This document shows positions 14,760 to 15,000 of a DNA stretch of 15,000 bases, piece after piece (position 1 is the stretch's first letter; the number at the start of each line of letters is the position of its first letter). This DNA is from Botryococcus braunii. Its lineage: Eukaryota > Chlorophyta > Trebouxiophyceae. Below the pieces are notes generated by a model, which made no database searches, had not been told where the DNA came from, and worked only from the letters and a program-made list of their open reading frames with translations. A program made the position numbers and the translations under genes. The DNA lies in NCBI GenBank assembly GCA_002005505.1, contig MVGU01001261.1:80001-95000 (forward strand), written 5' to 3'.

Positions 14760-15000
14760 GTTTGTTACGGATGCTTAATGTCCGTCAATTCTTGATGACT
14801 ACACCAAACACCCTCGCATTGGGAACGTCACAGGTCGTCCACCTCCGTCAACCTAACCGTAACAAGTTTGACAGCAGATACGATCTGTGACTTACTTCAT
14901 TGTTGGACATTAGTAGTCATTGTGACGCTCAACAATGATGCCGGAAACTTTCGGCCTTCTGGTCGCTGTGGGGGCCTGCGTGAACTCACTTGCAGTTCGA
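14760..15000. promoter_or_regulatory. Upstream region of the - strand gene
   Basis: No TATA box is evident within 100 bp of the ATG at 14759. A hairpin-capable pair CATTGTTG (14898-14905) and CAACAATG (14930-14937) lies about 140-180 bp upstream. Promoter function is inferred from position only. Confidence 0.25.

Overview
This is a stretch of nuclear DNA from a eukaryote, most likely an alga or other protist. Coding signal comes in short blocks bounded by GT...AG sites rather than in long bacterial-style ORFs. Microsatellites, minisatellites and homopolymer runs are abundant. There is no operon layout and no recognisable rRNA, tRNA or CRISPR. I cannot name the genus, and I recognise none of the proteins at family level, so every gene call below is structural.

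Left part (1-8,100): GC-rich, with many runs of 12-16 G or C. The best gene is on the + strand. Three exons (about 4097-4220, 4821-5008, 6110-6266) join with matching phases and end in TGA at 6264-6266. A further exon (about 305-521) may belong to the same gene. The introns and flanks are filled with unrelated tandem arrays: a ~15-bp unit at 1-290, an ~89-bp unit before exon 4097, a ~44-bp unit in the next intron, 49-bp and 55-bp units in the last intron, and a ~33-bp unit after the stop. A fold-back structure lies at 2418-3578, with two arms of ~560 and ~600 bp around a 5-nt spacer. Part of its arm has a diverged relative at about 1640-1785.

Middle (8,100-10,500): short direct repeats, one unidentified coding-like stretch with good splice sites (about 8428-9234), a GAT-rich tract, and a long compound GA/CA/CT microsatellite (10,200-10,395).

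Right part (10,500-15,000): more balanced base composition. The + strand holds several protein-like exon candidates between 10,850 and 12,130. The - strand holds a better gene. It starts at 14759 with a secretory signal peptide and continues through at least two phase-compatible exons (14276-14197 and from 14099). A further exon at about 13120-12885 carries a similar aromatic/NS(T)FG motif and may be the end of this gene or part of a second, similar one. A (CA)n tract lies at 12333-12424 and a 26-A run at 13597-13622.

The genes show no shared pathway. The main points of interest are the array-packed gene on the left, the fold-back element with a related protein-like copy nearby, and the putative secreted protein with a recurring motif on the right.
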